A DNA stretch of 64,000 nt from the NCBI GenBank assembly GCA_038496675.1, contig CM076660.1, forward strand, positions 7,819,248-7,883,247. The letters run 5' to 3'. Position 1 is the first letter of the stretch. Each line of letters begins with the position of its first letter. This DNA is from Rachycentron canadum (taxonomy: Eukaryota; Chordata; Actinopteri; Carangiformes; Rachycentridae). The notes below the pieces were generated by a model. That model saw only the letters and a list, made by a program, of their open reading frames with translations, ran no database searches and was not told the origin of the DNA. The translations under genes were made by a program, and so were the position numbers. This document shows, one piece after another, positions 47,924 through 59,600 of this stretch.

Positions 47924-49928
47924 AAGAGAGATCATGTTGCATTAAACCTGCTGCTGGTACACATGTACATCTCTACATACCATATAAAATATAAATGACT
48001 GTTAACTCAAAACAGATTATGCAGATTAAACATAATCTGAAACTTGTCACATTTAGAAACTACATGCATAACTTCCATAGCATACAAACCTGTGTATAGG
48101 TTTGTATGCTATGGTCAACCTGACTGCTCTGCCACGTGCTCTTATTCCTGCATACTTTCCAGCTCATATCTACCCATAATCCACTAATTTTACCTGTAAA
48201 CATTAGCGTACTTGGCTGCCTCAGAAATTATTAGGAATAAATGTGTGTAACAATTTTATATAAAAATAACATCATTGAAGTAGGTAGACCTAGTTATGAC
48301 ACCTGCTTTGGTGAACGCAGATAAATGTACAAGTGTTCAGGTCTAATTGCCTTGTCTCTGTCAGCATCAAGCAAAGTGTCAAGTACCAGGTGCTTGGATG
48401 TATCTGTTTTAACACTGAGAAGCCTCTTGTCGCGACACTTTACAGATAAAGGGACCTCTGAAATCTGTTTATGTGACATCTAGGCAGGTAGGAAGACTGG
48501 GAGATACTCGAGCAAGTCGTCAAAACAGATTTACAGGAAAAAAAAGGAGTAATCAAGGAGACCAGACTGAATCTCAGCTTCTCTGTGAGATTGGTCCCCA
48601 GCCCCCCTCCAACCAAGCTCTCTTTCCTCATCTGTGATTAAAAATAACTTGCTGGACGGTATCTGAACCTTAGATTGGACCACGCAAACCAGACTGCAAA
48701 GTTGTCTACAGCACCTCATCTGAACAGAAAACCTCTACTAACAAAAACTACATATATTTTGATCTCAAATCCCTGGTTCAGTTCTACCGAGGGACCTTTG
48801 TGCATGTCAAAGCCATCTCTCTTTTCAAATGGTCAGTGTCGCCTATTTGAGCTATATAATGATGGAAATACTGAACCAGCCATTTGATACAACCTGTTTT
48901 GATTGTTTTCAGCACAAAGAAAGACGTCCCATTATTAAATGAGCCCTTTTATCTTATTCTAACCCACACTGTTAGAGCTATTGTGCCCCACAGCATTAAT
49001 CACTGCAATGCAATATTACTTATTGCTCGTTAAATGCAGTCTCCGGTGTCTGCTCTGCTCTGCTCACAGTCGATGGACAGCATGTTGTTGCTCGCTGCTC
49101 TCAGGCCTTGTTCTCAAAACACACTTCCTTTCTCACGGAGCCGCAGCAGCCTCTAAGTTTTGACACCCCCTCAACACTTCGCAGCACTGAACGCGGTCCA
49201 TCATCTCTCATACCAAACAGGCAAACGTGGTGAAAACTAAAGCGAAAACAATGCCCACAGGTGGGGCCCGGGCTAACAACCTATGAGTCAAAACCTGATT
49301 CAAATCAGACTGCTTCTCTCTCCTGTGCTTTCCCGTGCGTGCCACCGCCGCCTGTGACCCATATTTGTTGTGCAGGGAAAAAGCTAGCAGGCTAACCAGG
49401 CTAGGTCTTAGCTTAGCTCAGTCACCAGCGCAGAACAAAGGGAGGCAGCGGAGCAGAGTAAATATCCCCCAGTTTGTGAAGCAGACGAGGCGTCATGTGC
49501 CGCTTCGAGGCCCGCTGTGTGGAGGGAGACACCCGGGGGAGGAGTGGGGAGGAGTGGGGAGTGGGGGGAGGGAGAGAGTGGGGAAAGGCTGCCGAGCCGA
49601 GCCGAGCCGAGCCCGTCTCCGTCTGGCTCGAATCAGGGGAAGGGAAGGAGACCTCCAGCCAGGACAACACGCAGAAAGCCGAGGAGAAGCCCCCCTCCCC
49701 TGCCCACCAACAAACCCACCCCCCTCCTCCTCCTACCTCCGCCACGCACCCCTAAAAAAAAAAAAACACACAAATTAAAAAACCCCAACAAAAAAAACCA
49801 AAAAAACCAAACCCGAGCTAATGGGCATTAAAGGACGTTGATGAGCCCCGTAAGTTACCTCCAGTGCCGTCCGAGTTCTCGTTCAAGCTGCCCGAGGAGT
49901 CGTGGTGGCTCCCCACACAGCCACCCAT
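41531..49928 (-). CDS. ubtd2: Ubiquitin domain-containing protein 2
   Basis: Small cytosolic protein of the UBTD family, which binds ubiquitin-system enzymes such as UBE2D E2s (best shown for the paralogue UBTD1). Three coding exons join in frame to 272 codons: 49928..49859, 47219..46983, 42042..41531. Exon 1 encodes MGGCVGSHHDSSGSLNENSD, nearly identical to mammalian UBTD2; Gly2 and Cys4 make N-terminal acylation possible. Residues about 24-128 are the conserved UBTD domain (KWKSDYPMTEGQLRSKRDEF, then DTAPAFEGRKEIWDALRAAA and SITLPHGALTECYDELGNRY). A Ser/Asp-rich linker spans about 133-161. The ubiquitin-like domain follows (about 162-232: LRLRLSTGRDLRLVVRSTDT, QRWFFSGRPLTDRLRLDQLN). The protein ends in PTPVEN like its relatives. 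Human UBTD2 is 234 aa; the extra length lies in the linker and in a segment before PTPVEN. UBTD1 is excluded mainly by the N-terminus and the PTPVEN end. Confidence 0.95.
42043..46982 (-). other. ubtd2 intron 2, no gene seen
   Basis: About 4.9 kb of AT-rich, mostly unique sequence. Open frames are short and lack splice context or family similarity. Confidence 0.75.
47631..47730. repeat. (CA)n microsatellite with an N
   Basis: Two CA arrays joined at NTTGCA (47675-47680). The undetermined base suggests an unresolved assembly junction. Confidence 0.95.
47874..47922. repeat. (GT)n microsatellite
   Basis: About 24 TG units in ubtd2 intron 1, about 150 nt from the preceding CA array and in the opposite orientation. 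Confidence 0.9.
48075..48114. repeat. Perfect 17-bp inverted repeat, 6-nt loop
   Basis: CCATAGCATACAAACCT (48075-48091) and its exact reverse complement (48098-48114) are separated by GTGTAT. It can form a hairpin in ubtd2 intron RNA. Confidence 0.9.
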
Positions 49929-50098
49929 GGATGTTCCGGCAGAGCAGCCCGGGCTAGGTAGCTCTCACCCCCCGGCCCACAGCTAGAGCTACATCCACTA
50001 GCCCCCTCTCTCTCTCCCTCTCTCGTTTTTCTCTCTGCCCCCCTCCCCTTCCCTTCTTCCCTTCCCCCCTCCTTCCCTTCCCCCCTCCCTCCCTCCCT

Positions 50099-50129
<31 letters not shown>

Positions 50130-50350
50130 CCGTCCTCCCTTAGTTTCCTCCTTCCTTCTTTCCTCCCTCTCCTCTTCCTCTCAGTACTGGCGGGGCTCAG
50201 TGGGCATCATCCTCATCGTCTGTGGGGAAGGCGGAGAGAGAAAGAAGGACAGAGAGGCTCACATCATGACAAGGTGACCGGGAAAGACAGAGAGAGAGGG
50301 GGGGTGAAAGAAGGAAGGGAGAACAAAGGAGAAGTGCACGGCTCGCAGTA
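49929..50350 (-). promoter_or_regulatory. ubtd2: ubtd2 5' UTR and promoter region
   Basis: Around and upstream of the MGGCVG start the sequence is GC-rich with CpGs; the CpG-rich stretch also extends into the intron to about 49.3 kb. A long pyrimidine block (CCCT and CT repeats, about 50000-50180) lies just upstream of the start codon and reads as GA/GGGA in the transcript direction. No TATA box was recognised. It is probably a CpG-island promoter. Confidence 0.55.
50074..50131. repeat. (CCCT)n and (CT)n pyrimidine tract
   Basis: Repeated CCCT units followed by about 12 CT units in the likely ubtd2 5' UTR or promoter. Confidence 0.9.
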
Positions 50351-50488
50351 AGGATGCCATCTTCTCTGGAGGCAGCACATCTACCTCAGAGTTTAGACTC
50401 GGTTGATGTTGATGTGCTGATCTGTGTTCAGAGAAGCTGTTTGCTGCCCTGAAGAAGACACATCAAGTTATCCTGATGTTCTTGAACA

Positions 50489-50505
50489 CCCCCCCCCCCC
50501 CCCCC
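50489..50505. repeat. Poly(C) run of 17
   Basis: An uninterrupted C homopolymer followed by ACCCCC. It could form a G-rich structure on the other strand; its length is prone to sequencing error. Confidence 0.85.
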
Positions 50506-50558
50506 ACCCCCTTACTGATGGGCCCTGTCCCCATTTTGATGAACTGGCCTGGGTCCTC

Positions 50559-50608
50559 TATTCTATTCTATTCTATTCTATTCTATTCTATTCTATTCTA
50601 TTCTATTC
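50559..50608. repeat. (TATTC)n pentanucleotide repeat
   Basis: About ten pentamer units, one base different from the TCTTC array 130 nt downstream. Confidence 0.95.
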
Positions 50609-50740
50609 TCTCTTGTACAGTAGAGCTGTCAGGAATTTACCATCACTATTTTTTGATGTTTTAATTGCTACACTGCATAGGTAGACTACATTTCACATGC
50701 ACTATTCTGTTATGTTCAACAGTTGTATTGTGTTGTAATA

Positions 50741-50796
50741 TTCTCTTCTCTTTTATCTCTTCTCTTCTCTTCTCTTCTCTTCTCTTCTCTTCTCTG
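50741..50796. repeat. (TCTTC)n pentanucleotide repeat
   Basis: About ten pentamer units leading through a partly degenerate stretch (CTGTCTTCTCTT) into the 29-bp minisatellite. Confidence 0.9.
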
Positions 50797-50817
50797 TCTT
50801 CTCTTCTCTGTCTTCTC

Positions 50818-50904
50818 TTAGCTTATCTCATCTTTTCTTTCTTCTCTTAGCTTATCTCATCTTTTCTTTCTTCTTTTAGCTTATCTCATCTTTTCTTTCT
50901 TCTC
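50818..50904. repeat. 29-bp minisatellite, three copies
   Basis: Three tandem 29-bp units starting TTAGCTTATCTCATC at 50818, 50847 and 50876. Only single-base differences are seen, and the unit ends in TTCTTCTC, like the adjacent pentamer array. Confidence 0.9.
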
Positions 50905-51039
50905 TTCCTGTCAGACTGTAGCAGTTATACTCTTTTATTTCTGCATCCAAACACTGCAATATTACACCAGATGAGCACACTCGTGCCTGGTCACTATCTT
51001 TAGGACTGTCCTAAAGATACTTGAGTGTAATTTGACACA

Positions 51040-51105
51040 CTGACACACACACACACACACACACACATACACACACACACTCACATACACACACACACAC
51101 ACACA
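51040..51105. repeat. Imperfect (CA)n array
   Basis: CA dinucleotides interrupted by CATAC and CTCACATAC steps, in the intergenic region beyond ubtd2. Confidence 0.85.
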
Positions 51106-54100
51106 TACATGCTCACATGTCCAAGTACACACACAACAGCAACAGGATAGCGAGGGTAAATTTACAACAAAGCTGTCTGGAATTACAATTATTTCCCAAT
51201 GCTAGGAACTGAAAGAAGATATATATATATATGCATGAGCATCACCATTCTGACTGTCTGCATGACATAATATGATGTAACAGGTTGCTGAGAATACACT
51301 TGACATATTGCTTCATATCTGTGATCAAGGTCACAGCAGGAGGTCTAACAGAATCCTCTCTACTCTCTTTTATATGTAAACTCCTATTCAGGATGCAAAT
51401 GATTGAATGTTTCCTTTTATCAGACTGATTTGCCCCAGAGTTTTGTCAGAGGGAAGTGATTTTAGTGAAGTGAATGTAGAGATTACTAAACTCTCAACCC
51501 ACATTGTCATGGAACTGACTGACTGACTGAAGGCAAAGGGCCATTGACACAACGCACATAGAAAGTGTGATGAGCTCATTTGTGAGAGCTATAGTGACCT
51601 CTAGTGACTTTATTTTATAGTTACTCCAATTTACCTACAAAGTGTCATCAAAACATTTTATCAGCAGAGTAATAAAGTTTAGCACTTATATGTCTCTCCT
51701 GGTGAAATGAATGAAACTCTGCAGAGAGGACCATCTACGCTAACACAATACATTGTTACTGAGACAGTTTTGAAATGTTGTGAACACATTTTCCTGCTGT
51801 GAATCAATTAGAAATGTGGTCATGGGAGGCACCTTTAAGCTTTTGAAACATGATCATAATACAAAAGAATAAATGTACAGGCTCCTGCTTGTACATGGCT
51901 CGGTCAGTAGATGGTGCTGGAGAGTGTGGATTTGACTGAGGTGCCCTGTGTGTTCAGAGTGTTTGTCAAAGAGAGAGAGAAAGAGAGAGGCTTCACAGTA
52001 AAGTAGCCATGCTTTTGTGTTTTGAAAGTCAATAAAAGGTATTGGACCTGCTCTACTACCATTTTTTTCAATTATTATATTTGATGTCGAGCATCTACTG
52101 TGGTATTTAAATTGATGTATTTTTTACTATTCATTCAATAAAAAAAATTGAAATTAGCTGGAAGCATGAAAGCAGAAAATTGCAAATAGCCACACCATGG
52201 TTGTTCACTCTGAGGCAATAATTACTCAGCTGTTTCTCCTCCGCAGGCAAATAACCATAAGACAAAGTGACCGAGAGATGAAAAAAAAGTGACTTTTCCA
52301 GACAATGACCAGCAGTCTTTTCTTCTCACAGACTTTTGAAGTTGTTGCTCTTTATCTGGCATTTCTCTGTAATCTCTATCACTGTGGCTTCTTTCACTAC
52401 CCCCATTCCTTTTTCTTCTATTCATCCTGTTCCTCAGCAGCCTATCTTCCTTCTACCTCTTTCATCTTGCCACCAGAACAGCTGACACAGAGGTTAATAG
52501 GCTTGTCATTGATTTACACTCAACTACGCGGTTCTTGCACTGGCCCAAAGTCTGCACCCTTACATCTGCCCTATTATCTGTCTGATGCTGCCGTTCAAAT
52601 TGTCTGGCCATTTGAAGATGTTCAACGGCCCCATCTGTGTTGAAGATAGGGCTGCTAGTGGATCCATTGATTTACTGTTATCCGTCAAGCACTACCCCCC
52701 AGCAATATAACCACAGAACGTATTTGATGATGACTGGAGAGACTGAGCTCCTTGGAGATTATAAATGCATTCAGATCCAGCTGTGTGTAAAGAAGGATGC
52801 CAGACGGCACAGAGTTGATTGTCCTTTCATTGATTTGCTATTACCTGCTCCTTCAGTGCTAACTGCAACCCCCACTGTTTCTTCAGTGTGTCAGAGTTCC
52901 TTGATGAGAGATGGAGACTCAGGACAGGATGAAGACGGAGTGAAGATTCAGGTCAAGTTGACCCTGGGGGTAAAAGTGCCATTCAGCAAATGATGCTTGA
53001 AATGTAGCTAAGACCACTCTGCTACTGTGTTTTGTCTTTTACCATCTAAAATTTGACCCCAGATAACTATTCATTTGTCGTCACTGTGCTGGTTGCAAAA
53101 CAAAAAAGTGTTAATTCTTGCTGGACTTAGACCCTCAATACCATAAGTACACTGATTTTAAAATTCATGTGTTTTATATGCTTTGACAACAAAGATACAT
53201 TTTCACATGTATCTGGATAAGAAACAGACTTGCTCTCCAATATCAAAATGAAATAGAAATGATTCCACTCAGAGGATTACTGGTGCTACGGGAAATGTCG
53301 AAATATATAGAGCAGAGGACAGACTGGAATGACAACAGCACTAGAGGTCTGTTGGAAACTGGATTGGTCAACAGTACAGATTTCTACACCACACTATCTG
53401 TGAGGCATGGGAGCAGCATCAGGTTGTCTAGCTGGGCTTAGGGTTAGGATTAGCAGGCTTTGCAGTTGAAGAAACAATTTTAAGATTATGTGGGAAAGTT
53501 CCAACCAATTCAACTTGATGAGTTTTGACCGAGCTGGGACAAATCTGTGAGGAATAATGGCAATATCAAAATATCCAGATGTGCTTATCTGAACCAGATG
53601 AATCAAAGGTGTGTTCACTGCTTAAACAAAAGAAGTCTCTGAAAAGAATGAATGAATCTGAATATTTCTTTGTAGAGTCAGAAATCTAAACTCCTACTTA
53701 CTTTGAACTCAAGCTGCTGTTTGATGCAGAATAACTCAAAAAATGACTGTATTTGCTCCGTAGGGCCAACAGAATAAATTAGATCACACCACAGCAGTGT
53801 AGTTGCTGTTATGTAGTGTAATGGGTGCTTTATTACTCTCTTATTCTATATGTTATCAGTATTAATATCAACAAACCATAGTAGCTCCATAGCAGATATT
53901 CAGTTTGGGGAACCTCAGTGCTAATGCATCAACACAGTCATAATGAAACCTTAAATTATAGTAACAATAGTTTTGACTCTGTTTTATGAGAGTGAGAGAA
54001 AGGAAGTGGTGGAAGAGGGTTGAGTCTGGGCTGACTGCCTCTTACTAATTTTGGGCATTACTGCTGCAGTACTGGTGGCTTCGTATATCTTATCATTCCA

Positions 54101-54115
54101 CAGTCTGCCTTTCTT

Positions 54116-54117
<2 letters not shown>

Positions 54118-54201
<84 letters not shown>
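54118..54201. repeat. (TG)n microsatellite
   Basis: About 41 pure TG units. Confidence 0.95.
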
Positions 54202-54202
<1 letters not shown>

Positions 54203-55059
54203 ATGCGCCACACACAAAGCAAAGCCCTCACACAGATCTGACTTGTTATGGTAAAGCTCAGTCATATGGATATTTGGCCATCTGTGGGCTGTGTCTTCAT
54301 TTTCTCTCACCATCTATTGTATATGCTCCATTTGTTTTAAAAAGACAACTATAATCTCTCTTGATGTAAACTTTTGCACTACACAGAGCATCACTGATGT
54401 CCAAGACAAATCTGGTTACATAACTTCACTGCACACAGCTTGTGATTTAGGACAGTGGTGTGTTTCAAGGAGTGAGTTCAGCAGTGAAATACTAACCGGA
54501 GGTGTGATAAATTTTTGTGTATGATTCATCCTTGTGTTCTTTGAGCTTTGTGACCAAAAAGGGACATAAACATCTGAGCCCAGATCTGGGCCAATTGTAC
54601 AACAGAGCCCAATAAAGACCAAGACCCAAAAGTATTTAAAAGTCACAATATTATCTTTCAATTCAATTACCATGAGTTTATTCACAAGAAATTAGGCCAA
54701 CAAATAAAAGTTTTGACCAAATGAATTTGACCATAGTGTTTAGCTATGTTTATGGTGTGGTTGTAAAAATGTCAAAGTCAGTTGCTCCTGACTGAAATAT
54801 AAACAACTAATGAATGGATTTCCACAGAATTTTGTGCTGAATTTTATGACACTGATACTTATTTTGTTGATCTCTCTCTATAAACTAACTGCAAGTTATA
54901 GTTTTTTACTCATTCAATGAAATATCTCAACATCTACTGAAGTTATTGGCATAACATTTTGTGCATTAATGGTTTGTTAAATAACGATAAATCGTACTGC
55001 CTCTGGTAACCACCTGATTTTTTCATCTGAGGCTCACATTTGTAATCTGGAGAGAGCCT

Positions 55060-55335
55060 GCCTCAACAACTATGGATTGCCAGACATGTCATCTATCCAT
55101 CCATTCTATCACAGAGCTGACATTCAGAGACAAACAACCAACCACGCTCACACTCATGCCTGCAGACAATTTCTCCAATTAACCTAAATGTTCATGTTTT
55201 TGGACTGTGGGAGGAAGCTGGAGAACCTAGGGGGAACCCACACAGGCACAGAGGGAACATGCAAACTCCACAGAAATTCCCTAGGCTTGCTGTGACACAA
55301 CAGTGCTAACCACTCCACCATTGTGATACCCATTC
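55060..55335. repeat. Teleost interspersed repeat (non-LTR-like tail)
   Basis: It starts around CTATCCATCCATTCTATCAC and contains TTTTTGGACTGTGGGAGGAA, GAACATGCAAACTCCACAGA and GTGCTAACCACTCCACCATT. These words mark a repeat found in thousands of copies across fish genomes. Decayed and partial; boundaries approximate. Confidence 0.7.
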
Positions 55336-56469
55336 CTGTCATGATTTATATTTTAGTTATAGCCAAACATTGTTGATGTCTTACCTTTTCATCGAGTGAA
55401 ACCTTTGCTAGAAAGGTTTATTAATAACATATTTAAGCTTTATAGCATGGTCTCTGTATATCTAAGAAACTTAACATTTTACTACGAAAAGCTTATGACA
55501 TCTTTTTTCTTTCCTTCAGGCCGTTGGTGTTCTTTCAGCTTGTCTGATAAAATGTTCCTTAGCGATAAACCTCAGGAACTACAGTACCAAATTAGAACCA
55601 CCACTGTTGTTAGAGGGATAATAAGGAACAGTGGTTAAATCAGGTTTAACAAAGACACAACTGTGAGCATTTTGGCCATTTTCAGTCATAATATGTACTT
55701 TCATCATTTTCTTGAGTCGTAGCTCCTCTTGTGCAGCAGGTACCCACATGATCGGGAAATATCTCTTTGATCAGCTCAGCTTCAGGCGCCACCAGCATGA
55801 AGACAAAGAGGGGGCCTGTGTATCATTACAAAATCTTAAACTGACCATAAATAGGATTAGTGCATATCTTGATGACTTTTCAATGGCCTGAAATGCTTTA
55901 TAAATTTTGTTCTGCAATAGCCTGGTTATCATATCAATAGGCAAGAAACTAGATTAGAGACAGTTAGATTGGAGTAGAGGTAATGCTCAGTGCATTTATT
56001 AATACAATACCTATGTCAATTATGATAAATAAGGACAGTGGGAAAAACCAACAAAAATATTTATTCATGACCATTTTTGTAATTTTATTTTATATAGCGG
56101 CCTTTTTACTAACTTGTTTGTTCTCTATCTTGGTTGTGGAAAAATCCACCAGGCTTTGGCAGAGCTTAAAGGGCAATTAGCAGCATAATGAAATAAACCA
56201 GCTGAGTCTCCTGTTTGACAAGGGAGGGATTAAATAGATACTTTACTAACTGGTAGCATAGTACAAAACTTCTAAGCATGACGGCCTTCAATTTCAATGT
56301 GCTTTTCCTGACATCTTATTCACATGAAAGTGTATTAGGAAGTCTGAAGGTCTTCATCTCCTCCTTAGTTGTGGCTCTCCATTATTCCTCTCCTTACGCA
56401 TGTTTACATTGCCATTGTGTGTGTCACAGCTGGATTGCCTCCCGGCAACACAGCAATGTGATCACAAAG

Positions 56470-56770
56470 TGAGCCTGAGACACCTCCATGCCTCGTTTAG
56501 ATTATTTGGTAGCAGCGTGAGTCAAATTAGATTTTTCTATCAGAGTTGCTGCCTAATGCATCCTGGCATGATTGGATAATAAAAGTCACAATGAAACGAC
56601 AGGAGCAACGACAACCTCAGACAGCCAGCGTGAATTAAAGTGGCTTAGTTGCTCTTCTCTTGGTTGGCGCGGCGCTCAGTGTGCCTGGCTAAGAAGGTGT
56701 CTAAATGATGATCTAATCCCATAATAATTAGATTTAATGATGTAATGTAATCTGATGCTGTTCACATGCG
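56470..56770. promoter_or_regulatory. Candidate conserved non-coding element
   Basis: About 300 bases free of repeats, with several ATTA/TAAT homeodomain cores (ATAATTAGATTTAATGATG), TGATTGG and GGCGCGGCGCT in mixed composition, unlike the AT-rich surroundings. Inferred from texture only. Confidence 0.35.
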
Positions 56771-57191
56771 GTGACTGTACAGTGGCTTCTTATGAATAGA
56801 TAAAGGCAACTTATGAGTTGTAAACACCAGTGGCACTTTTGCTATGTTGACATCCGACAATATGTGAAAGCAACAGTTGAGATTAGTGTGGTTGTTTTTC
56901 AGCATGAGAAAATGGGAACTTAAACACGACAACCGAAAGTGGTACTAAACAATATATAATCACATTCACATTTAAAATACAGCATTACCTTTGGTAGCAG
57001 GTCAGATCTCTGTTGGATGGTGTACGATGCATGGCCAACAGCATTTGCCAAAGGGAATAACGGCTGACAGCAGGACAATCAGGAATATTTAACTTCCTGT
57101 GCTCCCCTGGAACTGGACCATGGACACAAACACACACTCGAGCAATATGGGTAGCATAGTCACATTAATTGTCAATGGCTACAAGTATACA

Positions 57192-57193
<2 letters not shown>

Positions 57194-57270
<77 letters not shown>
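57194..57270. repeat. (CA)n microsatellite
   Basis: About 38 CA units. Confidence 0.95.
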
Positions 57271-57274
<4 letters not shown>

Positions 57275-57468
57275 TGGTTTTACACACATGTGAATATGCA
57301 CACAGATATACATACATGCATACACACATGCAGCCTGTTGCCAAGGCTGCCCAGTCAGCTGGTGTGACGCCATATGTTGCAGTGTTGGCAGTGCCGCAAG
57401 TGTCCAGTTGGTGAACTACAAACCTGTCTGAAGCTATGGCACAACAGGAAAGTACAAATGATTATATT

Positions 57469-57483
57469 CTCTCTCTCTCTCTC

Positions 57484-57545
<62 letters not shown>

Positions 57546-57546
57546 N

Positions 57547-57594
<48 letters not shown>
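57469..57594. repeat. (CT)n to (CA)n compound microsatellite with an N
   Basis: A CT run (57469-57487) passes into about 52 CA units; an undetermined base lies at 57546. Confidence 0.95.
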
Positions 57595-57597
<3 letters not shown>

Positions 57598-58255
57598 CAA
57601 CTATCTGTTTTACTTTCCATTGTGTCATGATCTTGTTTTATCCTGCAAAGTGTGCAGAAGTGGCATCCTGCATGTGACTAGTCCATCAAAACCCACAATC
57701 TTTGGCAAAAATTTGAATTGAAACAATGAAGGATGAATTGAAAGGGAGGCCTATTTAAAGTTGAAAATGGAGGGACTTCCTATGTCTCTCAAGGTATTTC
57801 CAAAGTTACAAAAAATGTAACTCAGCTTATTCAATTCATATTTCACAACTTTTCACTTCCAGATGTATGATAGAGTACAAGTATAGCAGAATAAAACATA
57901 TAATAAAAAAGGCTTAGTTTAAAATTCCTCTCTGAGTTTGGTAAAGCCGGATAGAATCACCTACTCACCTCAGTAACATAGATCTGTCATGGAAACTATA
58001 CACAGGGTATCGGCTCAACAACCTGAGCTGAGAACTGTTTGACTTTCAAGTAATAAAACACCACTAAGGCCCCAAATACCATTCACAACTTAAGAGGGGC
58101 TGTTCTCAGTTTGAGGGTTGATCTTAGGATTTGTGCAGTACAAAGACATCTCATCTTCTAATCATCTGTGAGGATCTACAGGTTCTGTCTATGGTGTCTG
58201 ACAGCTGTGACTGTTTAACAGGTCACACTGCTTGAAGAGCCACCAACATAGGATT

Positions 58256-59265
58256 CACTGAGCACTTTATTGGGAACACCATACTAATATAAGCTCCCTT
58301 TGCTCTCAAAACAGCCTCAGGTCTTCATGGTATAGATTCCACAAAATGTTGGAGACATTCCTCTAGTTCTCTGCTCCATGTTGACCTGGTTTCATCACAT
58401 AGTTTCTGCAGATTTTACCACATCCCAAAGGCGGTCTACTGGATTCACATCTGGTGACTGTGGAGACCACTGAGGTTCACTGAGGTCACTGTAATGTTCA
58501 TGAAACCAGTTAGAGATTACTTTTGCTTTCTGACATGGAGCATTATCCAGTTGTAGCCATGAGAAGATAGTAATCTGTGGCCATAAAAAGATGAACATAG
58601 CCAGCAACAGTACTCAGATAGGCTGTAGCATTCAGGGCATGATTAACTGGTATTAAGAGGCTCAAAGTGAGCCAAGAAAAAAAAAACCATACCATTACAC
58701 CACCAGCAGCAGCCTGCACATTTGACACAACGCAGGTTGGGTCCATGGATTCATGCTCTTGACACCAAATCAGAGTAGCCTACATTTTTTCAGCCTTCAG
58801 CTGTCCAGTGTTGCTGAGTCTGTGCCCACTGCAGCCTCAGGCTACTGTTCTTGGCTGACACAAGTGGAACCTGACGTGGTCTCTCTGCTGCTGTTGTCCA
58901 TCCACCTCAAGGTGTGACATGTTATTTATTCTAGTAAGTTTTTCTGCTCATCGCAGCTGTGGAGTGATCTGAACTACTTCGGCCATTCATTTAAACTCAG
59001 TCTGGCCGGTCTCCTCTGACCTGTCGCCTCAACAAAAACAGCTGCTCACTGTTTCTTTTTGTTTGTTTGTTTGTTTGTTTTTCACATCATTCCACGAGTA
59101 AACCCTAGAGACAGTTGTGTGTGAAAATCCCAGGAGATGAGCTGGTTCAGAGTCAAACCAGCCCATCTGACGGCAACAATTATATCACTGCCAAAGTCCC
59201 TGAGATCGTGCTTGTTCCCTATTCTGATGCTGGATGTGAACATTAACTGAACTATCATGCATAAA
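58256..59265 (-). mobile_element. Decayed Tc1/mariner-type DNA transposon
   Basis: On the minus strand between about 58395 and 58746, frame-shifted pieces read DNAPCQKAKVISNWFHEHYS and WSPQSPDVNPVDRLWDVV. These are the DNAPxHxA and SPDLNPIE-LWD signatures of the Tc1 transposase catalytic core. The 58261 end (CACTTTATTGGGAACACC) and the interior match a repeat common in fish genomes. The reading frame is broken in many places, so the copy is dead. The right boundary near 59.26 kb is approximate, and I did not find clear terminal inverted repeats. Confidence 0.8.
59058..59081. repeat. (TTTG)n microsatellite
   Basis: Five GTTT units inside the decayed Tc1-type element, where they interrupt the transposase region. 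Confidence 0.85.
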
Positions 59266-59335
59266 CTATGATGTATCCCAGCTTAGGTATTCTCAGTGTT
59301 TACCATACACCACGTCCAGCCTATTTTTTTGGCTA

Positions 59336-59600
59336 CTCAAGGAATAGTTTGACAATTTGGAAAATGCTGCTTATTCACTTTCTTGCCAAGAGTTAGATAA
59401 GAAGGTTGATTCCATTCAGTCAGGAGATCGCTATCTTAGTTTAACACAGAGACAAAGCAGGGTAAATAGTCTGGCTCTGTCCAAAGCTTAAAAAAGATCT
59501 CAGCAGTGCCACTAACTCTCACTAATAAACAGATTAGGTTTTACTTGCTTAAACTGTACAAAAATCTAAGTTTAAAACAGCATTTTTTCACAGACAGTAT
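59336..59600. repeat. Percomorph interspersed repeat (MITE-like)
   Basis: It contains TTTGACAATTTGGAAAATGC, TTTCTTGCCAAGAGTTAGAT, TAGTCTGGCTCTGTCCAAAG and an ACTCTCACTAATAAACAGAT segment. Together these form the core of a short repeat that is abundant in spiny-rayed fish. This copy is decayed; its right end may reach about 59.88 kb. Confidence 0.65.

Larger units (their letters stand above)
47220..49858 (-). other. ubtd2 intron 1 with microsatellites and a hairpin
   Basis: About 2.6 kb. It holds a CA array broken by an N at 47675, a GT array near 47875-47922, a perfect 17-bp inverted repeat at 48075-48114, and an A-rich, C-interrupted run close to the exon 1 donor (49753-49810). Confidence 0.8.

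Noticed and set aside
52637..52993. Plus-strand frame of 118 codons
   Set aside because: No recognisable domain, no clear promoter or splice signals; within the range expected by chance in 64 kb.
53435..53456. TTAGGG-like words (CTTAGGGTTAGGATTAG)
   Set aside because: Only one or two telomere-type units; not an interstitial telomere array.
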